Source of the DNA: Stenotrophomonas pavanii | GTDB lineage: Bacteria; Pseudomonadota; Gammaproteobacteria; Xanthomonadales; Xanthomonadaceae | Direction of reading: 5' to 3' | Length of the DNA stretch: 64,000 nucleotides | Assembly (NCBI RefSeq): GCF_900101175.1 | Contig: NZ_FNFQ01000004.1 | Location: 1 to 64,000 of the forward strand | Shown: piece by piece, positions 47,468 through 55,293 of the stretch | How the letters are laid out: every line of letters starts with the position of its first letter | Position numbering within the stretch: the stretch's first letter is position 1 | The notes under the pieces: model-generated | Seen by the model: the letters and a program-made list of their open reading frames with translations, nothing else | What the model was told of the DNA's origin: nothing | The model's database searches: none | Made by a program: the position numbers and the translations under genes

Positions 47468-48673
47468 TCAGTGGCCGTGCTCGGCTTCGCCCTTGGCCAG
47501 TTCGGCCTTGAGCAGGAAGGCATTGGCACCGACGATGCGCTCGCTGCCGGTCAAGCCACCAAGGATCTCGATGCGGTCACCGGCGCGGCGCCCGGCCAGG
47601 ACCGGCTGCGCCTTGAAGCCGCCTTCGACGGCGACGAACACCGCGCTGCTGCCATCAACGTTCTGCACCGCATCGGCCGGCACGCTGAGCGAGCCATCCT
47701 GGCCTTCGGTAACGACCACGGCCGATACCGGCGAACCGGCCGGCGGCAGCGACGCATCCACCGGCGTGGCGCGGATCACCGCGACGCCGCCCTGCTGGCG
47801 CACATCGGCGGCCGAACCGGTGACGGTGGCGGTGAAGCTGCCACCCGGCGCGCTCACTTCCAGTGTCATGCCCGGCGTGACCTGTGCCGCCAGCGCTGGC
47901 GGTGCGGTGAACACCAGCTCGTTCATCGTCGGGTCGGCGACATCGGCCACCGCGCTGCCGGCGGCGACCACGCCACCCGGGGTGACCTGCACGTTGCCGA
48001 CGATGCCGGCCACCGGACTGGTGATGCGCACACGGCCGCTGCTGTCCGGCGAACCGTTGGCGGCGGCCTGGGCCTGCGCGGCGGCGGCCTGGGCCTGTGC
48101 CGCCAGCGAACGTGCGCGCGAGGCTTCCATTTCCTGGCGGGCGACCACGCCCTGCTCGACCAATGCCTTGTCGCGGCCATAGGCCAGGCGCGCAGCCTCG
48201 GCTTCGGCCGATGCGGCGAGCGCATTGGCGCGGAACACCGCGGCTTCGCCACTGACTACGATGGCCAGTGCCTGGTTCTGCTTCACCGCGGTGCCCGGCG
48301 CGACCAGCACGCGTTCGACGCGGCCGGTGACGGTCGAAGCCACCGAGGCACGTGCACCGACCGACGGTTCGACGCGGCCGGACAGGCGCGTGGAACCACC
48401 GCCACCACGACCGACCGCGACCACTTCGATACCGGACGCCTTGATCTGCTCGGGGGTCAACTGCACGACACCCTCATCCGCATCGGCGGGCGCCTTTGCG
48501 GATGAGGCCTTGGCTTCCTTGCTGTCGGACGCGTGGCCATGGCCGTCGTCGGTGCCGGCCTTGGCCGCAGCCGGGTCTTCATTTGCAGGCGTCTGCGCAT
48601 TGCCAGCGCAGCCGGCCAGCAGCACGGCCAGCAGCGCGCCGCCGATCAGCGGGAAAGTACGGGAGAGAGTCAT
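47468..48673 (-). CDS. czcB: RND efflux periplasmic adaptor, lipoprotein
   Basis: Membrane-fusion subunit of the czc system, 401 residues. A lipoprotein signal ends in LLAGC. A His/Asp-rich segment follows (TDDGHGHASDS), likely metal-binding, and another His-containing tail (EAEHGH) closes the protein. The core has a barrel-sandwich hybrid domain (VEPSVGARASVASTVTGRVE, VLVAPGTAVKQNQALAIV), an alpha-hairpin rich in Ala/Gln/Glu, and a beta-barrel region. Its ATG overlaps the czcC stop (ATGA at 48673-48670). Confidence 0.93.
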   Translation of the reverse strand: MTLSRTFPLIGGALLAVLLAGCAGNAQTPANEDPAAAKAGTDDGHGHASDSKEAKASSAKAPADADEGVVQLTPEQIKASGIEVVAVGRGGGGSTRLSGRVEPSVGARASVASTVTGRVERVLVAPGTAVKQNQALAIVVSGEAAVFRANALAASAEAEAARLAYGRDKALVEQGVVARQEMEASRARSLAAQAQAAAAQAQAAANGSPDSSGRVRITSPVAGIVGNVQVTPGGVVAAGSAVADVADPTMNELVFTAPPALAAQVTPGMTLEVSAPGGSFTATVTGSAADVRQQGGVAVIRATPVDASLPPAGSPVSAVVVTEGQDGSLSVPADAVQNVDGSSAVFVAVEGGFKAQPVLAGRRAGDRIEILGGLTGSERIVGANAFLLKAELAKGEAEHGH

Positions 48674-49923
48674 GGGGCCTCCACAAAGGGTGCGCGCCCT
48701 TCCAGGCGGGCAAGATCGATTTCCGCGGCGACGCGCGACAGGCGCGCATCCACGGCGGTGCCGCGGGCGGCGATGAGGGCGCTGCGCGTGCTGCGCAGTT
48801 CCAGCTGCGAGATGCGTCCGGCGTCGAAGCCAATGCGAGCCAGGCGATACGCCTCCTCGGCGGCGACCACGCTTTCATCGGCGGCGCGGGTACGGCTGCT
48901 GGCGGCCTTCAACCCGGCCACGGCGGAGAGGCGCTCGGCCTCGCTGTCGCGGCGCTGCTGGTCCAGGCGTGCTTCGGCTGCGCGCTGGTCGGCATTGGCG
49001 GCGCGGATGCCCCCGCGGTTGCGGTCGAACAGCGGGATGCTGAGGCTGACCCCGAGGTTGTAGGCACGCTCGCCGCCTTCGCGGAAGCGGGTCTGCGCGG
49101 CGGTGACGCTCAGGTCGGGCAGGGCGCGCTTGCGCTCCACGTCGACCAGCTTGCCCGCCGCATCGGCCTCGGCTTCCGCGATGCGCACCGCCAGTGCGGT
49201 ATCGATGGCACCGCGTGGAAGCGGCGGCGCACGGTCGAGCAGGCTGTCGCCGATCGACTGCACCGGCGCATCCAGCAGCGCGGCACCGGCCAGGCGGGCC
49301 AGCGCGGCATCGCGGAAGGCCTGCGCCTCATCCAGCGCGGCGCTGGCGTTGGCGACTTCGCTCTGCGCCTGCACGGCGCGCAGCTGCGGCTCGCGGCCCT
49401 GCTTGACCATCGCGTTGACCGCGTTGGCGTCAGCGCGGGTGAGGCTCAGTGCTTCTTCGGCCAGGGTGTAGCGGCGCAGTGCACTTTCCGCCTGTGCATA
49501 GATCACCGCCAGCTGGCTGGCCACGTCGCTGCGGCTTTGGGCACCACGCAGGTTGGCGGCCTGTGCCTGGGCACGGGCGGCACGGACACGCGCGCCACGC
49601 TGGCCCCAGACCTCCAGCGGCTGGGACAGGGTGAGCACGGTATCGGCCTTGCCCATGCCGCCATAGGAGCCGGTGCCCCAGGCGTTCTCGGCCGACCAGG
49701 ACAGGGAAGGGTTGGGCAGTGCGCGGGCCTGGTCGGCGCGCGCATCGGCGGCCTCGGCCAGCGCCGCACCGACGCGGGTGCCGGGCAGCTGGTCCAGGCG
49801 TTCAAGCAGGGTGTCATAGGAAGGGGCGGCTTGCGCCATCACCGCTGCCGCTGGGGCCAGGCCCAGCAACACGGCGACGACCCGCCCGGCCGCACGCAGC
49901 GACCGAGGTGTCAGGATCGACAT
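48670..49923 (-). CDS. czcC: TolC-family outer-membrane factor of the czc efflux system
   Basis: Outer-membrane channel subunit of 417 residues with a signal peptide (LRAAGRVVAVLLGLAPAAAVMA). Two OEP repeats are visible: ALAEAADARADQARALPNPSLS with the following strand SWSAENAWG, and AVRIAEAEADAAGKLVDVERKRALPDLSV with VSLSIPLFDRNRG. Long Ala/Glu/Arg-rich helices form the periplasmic tunnel. It is the second gene of czcICBA, 56 bases after the small metal-binding protein. Confidence 0.93.
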   Translation of the reverse strand: MSILTPRSLRAAGRVVAVLLGLAPAAAVMAQAAPSYDTLLERLDQLPGTRVGAALAEAADARADQARALPNPSLSWSAENAWGTGSYGGMGKADTVLTLSQPLEVWGQRGARVRAARAQAQAANLRGAQSRSDVASQLAVIYAQAESALRRYTLAEEALSLTRADANAVNAMVKQGREPQLRAVQAQSEVANASAALDEAQAFRDAALARLAGAALLDAPVQSIGDSLLDRAPPLPRGAIDTALAVRIAEAEADAAGKLVDVERKRALPDLSVTAAQTRFREGGERAYNLGVSLSIPLFDRNRGGIRAANADQRAAEARLDQQRRDSEAERLSAVAGLKAASSRTRAADESVVAAEEAYRLARIGFDAGRISQLELRSTRSALIAARGTAVDARLSRVAAEIDLARLEGRAPFVEAP

Positions 49924-49979
49924 AGGGGGATTCCGGTTGTGAGTGAAACGGGAGCCCGCAATCGCGGGACGCGCTCAAC

Positions 49980-50318
49980 TCACGCCCGGGGGGGACGCGT
50001 CAATTCATCCTGGGCGACCGCATAGGTCGCCGCGTCGCCGGCATTCATCCAGCGCGCCGGCAGCGGCGCACCGAAGGCGGCGAGGGTGCTGGCCGGCAGG
50101 CTCAGGTTGGAGTGGTGGCAGTGGTTGTGGCTGCAGGCACCGGTGTGCTTGCCGTCACTGTCACCCTCGGCATCATTGGCGTTGCTTTCCACGTGCACCG
50201 CCGTGGTGTCGTGCGGTTCGACCGCGCAGGCCAGCACGTCGGCCACCGGCACGACCACGAATGCCGCCATCAGCAGCATCAGCAGGGTCGAGCGGAGGTG
50301 GCGGGCGATCCGGCGCAT
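49980..50318 (-). CDS. CzcI-like small periplasmic metal-binding protein
   Basis: A 112-residue protein with an N-terminal signal or anchor helix (LRSTLLMLLMAAFVVVPVADVLA) and a dense His/Cys cluster HTGACSHNHCHHSN (about 58-71), typical of small proteins leading czc/cnr operons. It is first in the operon before czcCBA. Its role is probably metal sensing or buffering in the periplasm (inference). No two-component or MerR regulator is linked. A GATATTGTAT stretch upstream on the minus strand could be the -10 region. Confidence 0.75.
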   Translation of the reverse strand: MRRIARHLRSTLLMLLMAAFVVVPVADVLACAVEPHDTTAVHVESNANDAEGDSDGKHTGACSHNHCHHSNLSLPASTLAAFGAPLPARWMNAGDAATYAVAQDELTRPPRA

Positions 50319-50411
50319 GGACGGGAGGCTAGCAAGCGGTTTTCGACGGATACAATATCAATGGCCGCTTCGGGAATTCGTCGGAATCTCCCGTTCAGCT
50401 GGGCCGGGCGC

Positions 50412-50554
50412 GGGGTCGGATCCCTTTCCTCCGGAAAGAGCTCTGACCCCACCACATCGTTCGGGTGCGCCGCGCGCCTGTGCTCCGGTAAGTGTCGACC
50501 TTGGTCGACACGCTTTTCGACCCCACCGCGTTGCCGGCCAGCGGCCGGCACTAC
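50412..50554. repeat. GGGGTC/GACCCC palindrome and SMAG copies
   Basis: 50412-50450 is a long palindrome (GGGGTCGGATCCCTTTCC to GGAAAGAGCTCTGACCCC). GTGTCGACCTTGGTCGACAC at 50492-50511 follows a GTAA head, one base off GTAG. A reverse TGCCGGCC-type unit has stem 50532-50550 and CTAC 50551-50554. This occupies the 241-base gap between the czc promoter and the rid gene 3' end. Confidence 0.88.
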
Positions 50555-50559
50555 CCGTG

Positions 50560-50949
50560 TCACGGCAGCTTCGCGATCACCTTGATCTCGAACTGGAACC
50601 CGTACAGCCAGGTCACGCCGATACCGGTCAGGGTCGGGTGCGGCGCCTCGCCCCAATACTCCGGCACGATCGCCCAGGCCTTCTCAAAGTTCTTCTCGGG
50701 ATCGACCAGGAACACGGTCACGTCGATCACGTCATCGAACGTGCAGCCCGCAGCAGCCAACACCGCATTGAGATTCTCGAAGGCGCGGCGCACCTGCGCC
50801 TCGAAGTCCGGCTCGGGCGAACCGTCCTCGCGGCTGCCGACCTGGCCGGAGACGAACAGGAAACCGTTGGATCGGATCGCCGGCGAGTAGCGGTTGCGCT
50901 CGTACAGGGCCTGGCGGCCGGTGGGGAAAACGACATCACGCTGTGACAT
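50560..50949 (-). CDS. Rid-family (YjgF/YER057c/UK114) protein
   Basis: A 129-residue Rid protein: FVSGQVGSREDGSPEPDFEAQVRRAFENL is the conserved core region, with VIDVTVFLVDPEKNF. The Arg of true RidA imine deaminases (VARLP in E. coli RidA) appears to be Trp here (VTWLYGFQFEIKVIA), so it is probably a Rid paralogue with another role. Start at 50949; upstream in-frame ATG at 51045 would run through the intergenic region. Divergent from a LysR gene, whose product is a likely regulator. Confidence 0.87.
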   Translation of the reverse strand: MSQRDVVFPTGRQALYERNRYSPAIRSNGFLFVSGQVGSREDGSPEPDFEAQVRRAFENLNAVLAAAGCTFDDVIDVTVFLVDPEKNFEKAWAIVPEYWGEAPHPTLTGIGVTWLYGFQFEIKVIAKLP

Positions 50950-51023
50950 GGGGAAGATCCCTTGGGAGAGAACGCCATCCTCCGCGCCAGTGCTGTCTGG
51001 ATAAACCGCGATGATCGGCCTAG

Positions 51024-51048
51024 ATTGATTGTCAATTCCAAACAATCA
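51024..51048. promoter_or_regulatory. Possible LysR-type operator between rid and lysR
   Basis: GATTGTCAATTCCAAACAATC contains GATTGT (51027-51032) and ACAATC as inverted half-sites around an AT-rich centre, matching the loose T-N11-A pattern of LysR boxes. It lies 10 bases before the lysR ATG and about 80 before the divergent rid start. Confidence 0.45.
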
Positions 51049-51057
51049 TGGCCCGCC

Positions 51058-51951
51058 ATGGACCGTTTCGAGGCGATGCGGGCGTTTGCCCGGGTCGTGG
51101 AAACCGGCAGCTTCACCCGCGCCGCGCACACGCTGCAGATCAGCCGCACCACGGTCACCCAGCTGGTGCAGCAGCTGGAGGCACACCTGCGGCTGCGCCT
51201 GCTCAACCGCACCACGCGCCGGGTCAGCGTCACCGCCGACGGCGCGGCCTACTACCCGCGCATCGCCCGCCTGCTGGCCGAGCTGGAAGAGGTGGAGGGC
51301 GGGCTGGGTGACGCAGCCAGCCAGCCGCGCGGCCGCCTGCGCGTGGATGTGCCCGGACCCTACGCGCGACTGCGGCTGGTGCCGGCGCTGCCGGACTTCC
51401 AGGCGCGCTACCCGGACATCCAGCTGGACGTCGGCGTCAGCGACCGCGAGGTCGATGTCATCGCCGACAACGTCGACTGTGTGATCCGGGGTGGCACCCC
51501 GACCGACCCGGCACTGGTGGCGCGGCCGCTGGCTGCGCTGCCGATCGGTTTCCACGCCAGCCCCGGTTATGTGCAGCGTTTCGGCCTGCCGACCGATCCG
51601 CGCGCGCTGCAAGGGCCCGATCACCACATGGTCGGCTTCCTCAGCCCGCGCAGTGGCCGGGCGCGGGTGTTGAGCGCGCAGCGCGGCGATGAACGCGTCG
51701 AGGTGCAGGGCCGCTATACGGTCGGCTTCGATGACGGCAACGCCTATCTGGCCGCTGCGTTGGCCGGACTCGGCGTGGTGGCGCTGCCCAGCTACATGGC
51801 CGACCCGCACGTGGCGCGTGGCGAGTTGCTGCCGGTACTGGAGGACTGGCAACTGCCGTCGATGCCGATGCACGTGATGTTCCCGCCGAACCGGCACATG
51901 AGCCAGCGGTTGCGGGTGTTCATTGATTGGGTGGTGGAAGCGCTGGGGTGA
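51058..51951 (+). CDS. LysR-family transcriptional regulator
   Basis: A 297-residue regulator. N-terminal winged HTH (1-60: FEAMRAFARVVETGSFTRAA, then LQISRTTVTQLVQQLE), linker helix, and a periplasmic-binding-like effector domain (PRGRLRVDVPGPYARLRLVP). It most resembles the large LysR subgroup of AaeR/PA0477-like proteins with LLNRTTRRVSVTADG. Effector unknown. Divergence from rid suggests autoregulation and control of rid, the usual LysR arrangement. Confidence 0.9.
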   Translation: MDRFEAMRAFARVVETGSFTRAAHTLQISRTTVTQLVQQLEAHLRLRLLNRTTRRVSVTADGAAYYPRIARLLAELEEVEGGLGDAASQPRGRLRVDVPGPYARLRLVPALPDFQARYPDIQLDVGVSDREVDVIADNVDCVIRGGTPTDPALVARPLAALPIGFHASPGYVQRFGLPTDPRALQGPDHHMVGFLSPRSGRARVLSAQRGDERVEVQGRYTVGFDDGNAYLAAALAGLGVVALPSYMADPHVARGELLPVLEDWQLPSMPMHVMFPPNRHMSQRLRVFIDWVVEALG

Positions 51952-52006
51952 GTGCATCGGTCGCGTGCGAAAATCGGCGTGCACGTACTGGAGAACGCAC
52001 ACCCTG

Positions 52007-52516
52007 ATGAGCCGCATCGTCGCACTGGATACCGAAACCACCGGCATCTCCCACCGCCTGGGGCACCGGGTGATCGAAATCGGTGCCGTCGAACTGATCG
52101 ATGGCCAGCTCAGCGGCCGCCAGTTCCACACGTACCTGCAGCCGCAGCGCAGGGTCGACTGGGGCGCACAGCGCGTGCATGGCATCAGCGATGCGATGCT
52201 GGTGAGCAAGCCACTGTTTTCCAGCAAGGCTGCTGAACTGCTCGACTTCCTGCGCGGCAGCGAGATGGTCGCGCACAACGTCACCTTCGATGTGGGCTTC
52301 CTGGACAACGAGCTGCGTCTGTCCGGTATCCCCGGCACGCTGGCCCAGCACTGCCGCATCACCTGCAGCCTGAAGCTGGCGCGCGGGCGCTGGCCGGGCG
52401 AAGGCAACAAGCTGGATGATGTGCTGCAGCGCCTGCGCATTCCCAGCCAGCGCGGCCTGCACGGCGCGCTCAAGGATGCCCATCTGCTGGCGCAGGTGAT
52501 TCCGCACCTGCGCTGA
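52007..52516 (+). CDS. DnaQ-like 3'-5' exonuclease, short stand-alone form
   Basis: A 169-residue DEDDh exonuclease. ALDTETTG gives the first Asp/Glu pair (Asp8, Glu10), AHNVTFDVGFLDNE the second Asp, and LHGALKDAHLLAQV the His and last Asp. It resembles the proofreading domain of DnaQ but lacks the C-terminal segment (about 70 residues) that binds the polymerase alpha subunit, so it is likely a paralogue or repair exonuclease rather than the replicative epsilon subunit; I cannot exclude that it is the only DnaQ. Start at 52007; the minus-strand glycosyltransferase is convergent 14 bases away. Confidence 0.85.
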   Translation: MSRIVALDTETTGISHRLGHRVIEIGAVELIDGQLSGRQFHTYLQPQRRVDWGAQRVHGISDAMLVSKPLFSSKAAELLDFLRGSEMVAHNVTFDVGFLDNELRLSGIPGTLAQHCRITCSLKLARGRWPGEGNKLDDVLQRLRIPSQRGLHGALKDAHLLAQVIPHLR

Positions 52517-52529
52517 GGCCTGGCCGCTG

Positions 52530-53744
52530 TTACACCGGCCGCAACCAGCGCTCGATCATTGCCACGCCACGTGCCACCCCGTCCTCATGGCTCATCGCCG
52601 CGCCCAGGGCTGCCGCGCGTGCGCGTGTTGCGTCGGTTTCAGCGAAGGTGATGGCTGCCGCCAGCGTTGCTGCATCCAGTCGCTTCGGTGACAACGGTGC
52701 CGGTGCCACGCCCAACCGATGCAGGCGATCGGCCCAGAAGAACTGATCCGCGGCGAACGGCATCACCAGCGAGGGAATGCCGGCGCGGCAGGCCGAATGC
52801 GTGGTGCCGCTGCCACCATGGTGGATGGCGAGTGCGCAATGCGGGAACAGTGCTTCGTGTGGCGTCGGGCCGAGCACGAACACATCTGCTGGCAGCGCGC
52901 CCGTCGGCAGCCCGGCCCACCCTGGAAACAGCAGCACCCGGCGCGGTGCCAGCGCCTGCAGCAGGGCCGGCAGCACGCGCTCGCGATCAAACCCGGTCAT
53001 GCTGCCAAAGCCCAGGTACACCGGCGGCGGCCCGGCATCGAGGAAGGCCTGCAGATCGACCGGGGGCGTCCAGGGCGCATCAGGTAGCCGCCATTGGCCA
53101 CAGACGATGTGGTCGGCCGGCCAGTCCGCCGGTGGCGGCAGCAGCTGCGGCGAGATGCCATAGAGCATCGGCAGGCCGGACCACAACGCGCGGCGCGGCG
53201 ATTGCCCCAGTTGCTGGCGTGCCGCGTTGATCGGCCGGCGGAACTGGCGCCAGATCAGGCCGTTGACCAGCCTATAGCTGGCGCGGTTCAACCAGCCCGG
53301 CGAACGTCCGGGCGGCAGAAACGGAGAGCGGAAGGCCCGTGTCGGGGTCAGCGGGATCATGCCGGTGCCGATGACCGGCATTCCGCGGCGTTCGCCCACG
53401 CTCATGCCGACGAAGGCCGCCAGGCCGCCGGTCAGAATCGCATCGCAGCCTTCTGCGGCCGCATCGGCCTGGCGCATCCAGCCGCTGACATGCTGCAGCG
53501 CCATCCGTGCCAGACCGGAACTGGCGGCGGCAACACCGTTGCCACGCGACACCAGGGCGACCACTTCGTCATGGATGTCGCCCTCAAGGGCCGCGTGAGG
53601 CACATCCAGGGCCTGCGCGCTGCCCAGGGTGCCGCCATCGGCCAGCAGTGCCACCGCGTGGCCTGCGCCGATCAGCCCATGGCAGAGCATGGCCAGCGGA
53701 CGCGTATCGCCTTCGGTTCCGTAGGTCAGGGCCAGCAGCCGCAT
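52530..53744 (-). CDS. GT1-family (UGT-like) glycosyltransferase
   Basis: A 404-residue GT-B fold enzyme. N-terminal acceptor domain begins LLALTYGTEGDTRPLAML; the C-terminal donor site has VYLGFGSM, LPADVFVLGPTPHEALFPHC and AIHHGGSGTTHSACRAGIPSL with MPFAADQFFWADRL, typical of sterol/lipid or macrolide/rhamnolipid-type glucosyltransferases. Acceptor unknown. Monocistronic, minus strand. Confidence 0.87.
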   Translation of the reverse strand: MRLLALTYGTEGDTRPLAMLCHGLIGAGHAVALLADGGTLGSAQALDVPHAALEGDIHDEVVALVSRGNGVAAASSGLARMALQHVSGWMRQADAAAEGCDAILTGGLAAFVGMSVGERRGMPVIGTGMIPLTPTRAFRSPFLPPGRSPGWLNRASYRLVNGLIWRQFRRPINAARQQLGQSPRRALWSGLPMLYGISPQLLPPPADWPADHIVCGQWRLPDAPWTPPVDLQAFLDAGPPPVYLGFGSMTGFDRERVLPALLQALAPRRVLLFPGWAGLPTGALPADVFVLGPTPHEALFPHCALAIHHGGSGTTHSACRAGIPSLVMPFAADQFFWADRLHRLGVAPAPLSPKRLDAATLAAAITFAETDATRARAAALGAAMSHEDGVARGVAMIERWLRPV

Positions 53745-53826
53745 GGAAAGCTCCGCAGTGATCCGGGCCAGTATGCCGGCTGGCGGGCGCCCGGCCCTGC
53801 CGGTTCAGTCCCCGCCTGTGGGTAAC

Positions 53827-53855
53827 TTGCGCAAGTGCTTGAACCCGTGCATAAT
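53827..53855 (+). promoter_or_regulatory. rpmBG promoter
   Basis: TTGCGC (53827-53832) and CATAAT (53850-53855) are separated by 17 bases. The resulting leader before rpmB is about 160 nt. Confidence 0.6.
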
Positions 53856-53885
53856 GCGCGGCTCGCTGTGTCCGGTTTTCTTTCG

Positions 53886-53918
53886 GGCGGCGCCCCCGGG
53901 AGCACGTCCCCGGCCGCC
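53886..53918 (+). promoter_or_regulatory. GC-rich hairpin in the rpmB leader
   Basis: GGCGGC at the left pairs with GCCGCC at the right, with a second CCGGG/CCCGG-type pairing inside. It sits in the 160-nt 5' leader and could serve ribosomal-protein autoregulation; function not shown. Confidence 0.35.
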
Positions 53919-54022
53919 CAACGCCAGCGTAACCCTTTGATTCTCTTGACGTGTGGTGGGCAACCACCGAGGCCGCCGTCGCCCGGGCTACGGGCTGACA
54001 ACTACTACTATCGAGGTGCGCA

Positions 54023-54259
54023 ATGTCCCGCGTATGCCAGGTTTCCGGCAAGCGAGTGCAGACGGGTAACAACGTCTCGCACGCCAACAACAAGACCCGT
54101 CGTCGTTTCCTGCCGAATCTGCACGAGCGCCGTTTCTGGGTGGCCAGCGAGAACCGCTGGGTCAAGCTTCGTGTTTCCGCGCATGCACTGCGCACCATCG
54201 ACAAGAACGGCATCGATTCCGTTCTGGCTGAGCTGCGTGCGCGCGGCGAAAAGGTCTGA
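54023..54259 (+). CDS. rpmB: 50S ribosomal protein L28
   Basis: A 78-residue basic ribosomal protein: [40 protein letters not shown]. Only one Cys (Cys5) is present, so this is the zinc-free form. GAGGTG lies before the ATG. rpmG starts 13 bases after the stop; the pair form the standard operon. Confidence 0.98.
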   Translation: MSRVCQVSGKRVQTGNNVSHANNKTRRRFLPNLHERRFWVASENRWVKLRVSAHALRTIDKNGIDSVLAELRARGEKV

Positions 54260-54272
54260 GGAGTAAAGCATC

Positions 54273-54437
54273 ATGGCAGGCAAGCGCGATAAGGTCCGTA
54301 TGATTTCCTCGGCCGGTACCGGCCACTTCTACACGACCGACAAGAACAAGAAGAACACCCCGGGGAAGATGGAATTCCTGAAGTACGATCCGGTCGTGCG
54401 CAAGCACGTCCTGTACAAGGAAGGCAAGATCAAGTAA
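54273..54437 (+). CDS. rpmG: 50S ribosomal protein L33
   Basis: A 54-residue ribosomal protein, [40 protein letters not shown], ending YKEGKIK. No cysteines, so the zinc-independent form. GAGGAG precedes the ATG. A strong terminator follows 26 bases after the stop. Confidence 0.98.
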   Translation: MAGKRDKVRMISSAGTGHFYTTDKNKKNTPGKMEFLKYDPVVRKHVLYKEGKIK

Positions 54438-54462
54438 TCCGCACGGATTGCTGGTCCCCGCG

Positions 54463-54490
54463 AAAAACCCGCCCTTGTGGCGGGTTTTTT
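54463..54490 (+). terminator. Terminator of rpmBG
   Basis: AAAAACCCGCC (54463-54473) and GGCGGGTTTTTT (54479-54490) form an 11-bp stem with a CTTGT loop and a T run. Confidence 0.95.
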
Positions 54491-54509
54491 CATGCCCGGC
54501 ATCCAGGTG

Positions 54510-54534
54510 GTGGGTGCCGACCGTTGGTCGGCAC
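54510..54534. repeat. SMAG-like palindrome with altered head
   Basis: GTGCCGACCGTTGGTCGGCAC (54514-54534) follows GTGG rather than GTAG. Confidence 0.7.
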
Positions 54535-54683
54535 TGGGGCAGACCCTGCGCACGCTGTCGCCAATGGCGCCATGCCTGGAGCGAAGGGCTATATGCGATA
54601 AGTGATTGTTCCTACCGGTTCCGGCGCCTCGCACGGTTCAAATCGATTGGAACGACGGGCGTGGCCGTGCCCATGATGGCGAG

Positions 54684-54866
54684 CCGCTGCGGTTGCAGCG
54701 GTCGGGCTTGCAATCCCGTGAAGTCAATCAATCAGTAGACTCGCCCGCCGTCGCCGGAGATCCCTCCGGCGACGGTTGGTGACCTATCCGCCTCTATGGC
54801 GGACGGTGCGAGGGGGCCTTGCGCCCGCCGGTTCGTTTGCTGATTGATTGCTTCCCGGTATTGCAA
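54684..54866. other. Strongly structured unexplained element (candidate ncRNA, leader or MITE-like repeat)
   Basis: This lies in a 482-base gap between rpmG and a small gene. Terminal arms TTGCAATCCCGTGAAG-T-CAATCAATCAG (54708-54735) and CTGATTGATTG-CTTCCCGGTATTGCAA (54840-54866) pair with two mismatches and one bulge. Inside are a short stem CTCGC/GCGAG (54740-54744 with 54808-54812) enclosing a perfect 12-bp hairpin (54748-54775, loop ATCC) and a 6-bp hairpin (54787-54803), then a small GGGC/GCCC hairpin. A separate 7-bp hairpin (CCGCTGC/GCAGCGG) stands at 54684-54701. Nothing here codes for protein. CTATAT near 54591 could be a plus-strand -10. The element ends 53 bases before the small gene's ATG. 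Confidence 0.4.
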
Positions 54867-54919
54867 CCACGCATCGTCCGCCACCTTCACCGGTGGCCAG
54901 ATCCGTTGAAGGAGGTTGC

Positions 54920-55168
54920 ATGAACACCCCATCACACCGGCAGGACCTGGAACTGGGCTGGCTGCGCCTGCAGCGCATGCTGGAAGGCATCGAGGGCATG
55001 GCGCTGCTGCTGTGCGACCACCACCTGGCACTGGCCAACGGCGCGCCGTCGCCGCTGCCGGAGGCGCAGCTGGAGCGGGCCGCACAGGCCATTGCCTGCA
55101 TGGCGCTCAACGGCCGCCGCCATGCCGACGCGGTGCGGCAGCTGTGCGAGGTGCCGGTGCGGCATTGA
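54920..55168 (+). CDS. Small hypothetical protein
   Basis: An 82-residue protein, not recognised. It starts at an ATG with a strong ribosome site (GGAGG at 54911-54915). The sequence is mostly helical and acidic to neutral (LGWLRLQRMLEGIEGMALLL, CDHHLALANGAPSPLPEAQL, then AAQAIACMALNGRRHADAVR). No signal peptide or membrane segment is clear. The structured element lies directly upstream, so it may be the 5' leader of this gene. SMAG copies follow the stop. Confidence 0.6.
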   Translation: MNTPSHRQDLELGWLRLQRMLEGIEGMALLLCDHHLALANGAPSPLPEAQLERAAQAIACMALNGRRHADAVRQLCEVPVRH

Positions 55169-55176
55169 GCCGTCCT

Positions 55177-55241
55177 GTAGAGCCGAGCCCAGGCTCGGCT
55201 GCTCTGCCGTCGGACCGAAAGGCCGTCGAGCGCGGCTCGAC
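55177..55241. repeat. SMAG unit and decayed partner
   Basis: GTAG 55177-55180 plus AGCCGAGCCCAGGCTCGGCT (55181-55200); then a degenerate GTCGAGCGCGGCTCGAC (55225-55241). Confidence 0.85.
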
Positions 55242-55293
55242 TCGACAAGGGCCGGTGGGCAGAATGGCCCATCACCTCCCGACGGGCGACACG

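Noticed and set aside
54645..54665. GGTTCAAATC resembling a tRNA T-loop, possible tRNA or tmRNA remnant
   Set aside because: Flanking bases do not form a T-stem and no acceptor or anticodon arms are present.
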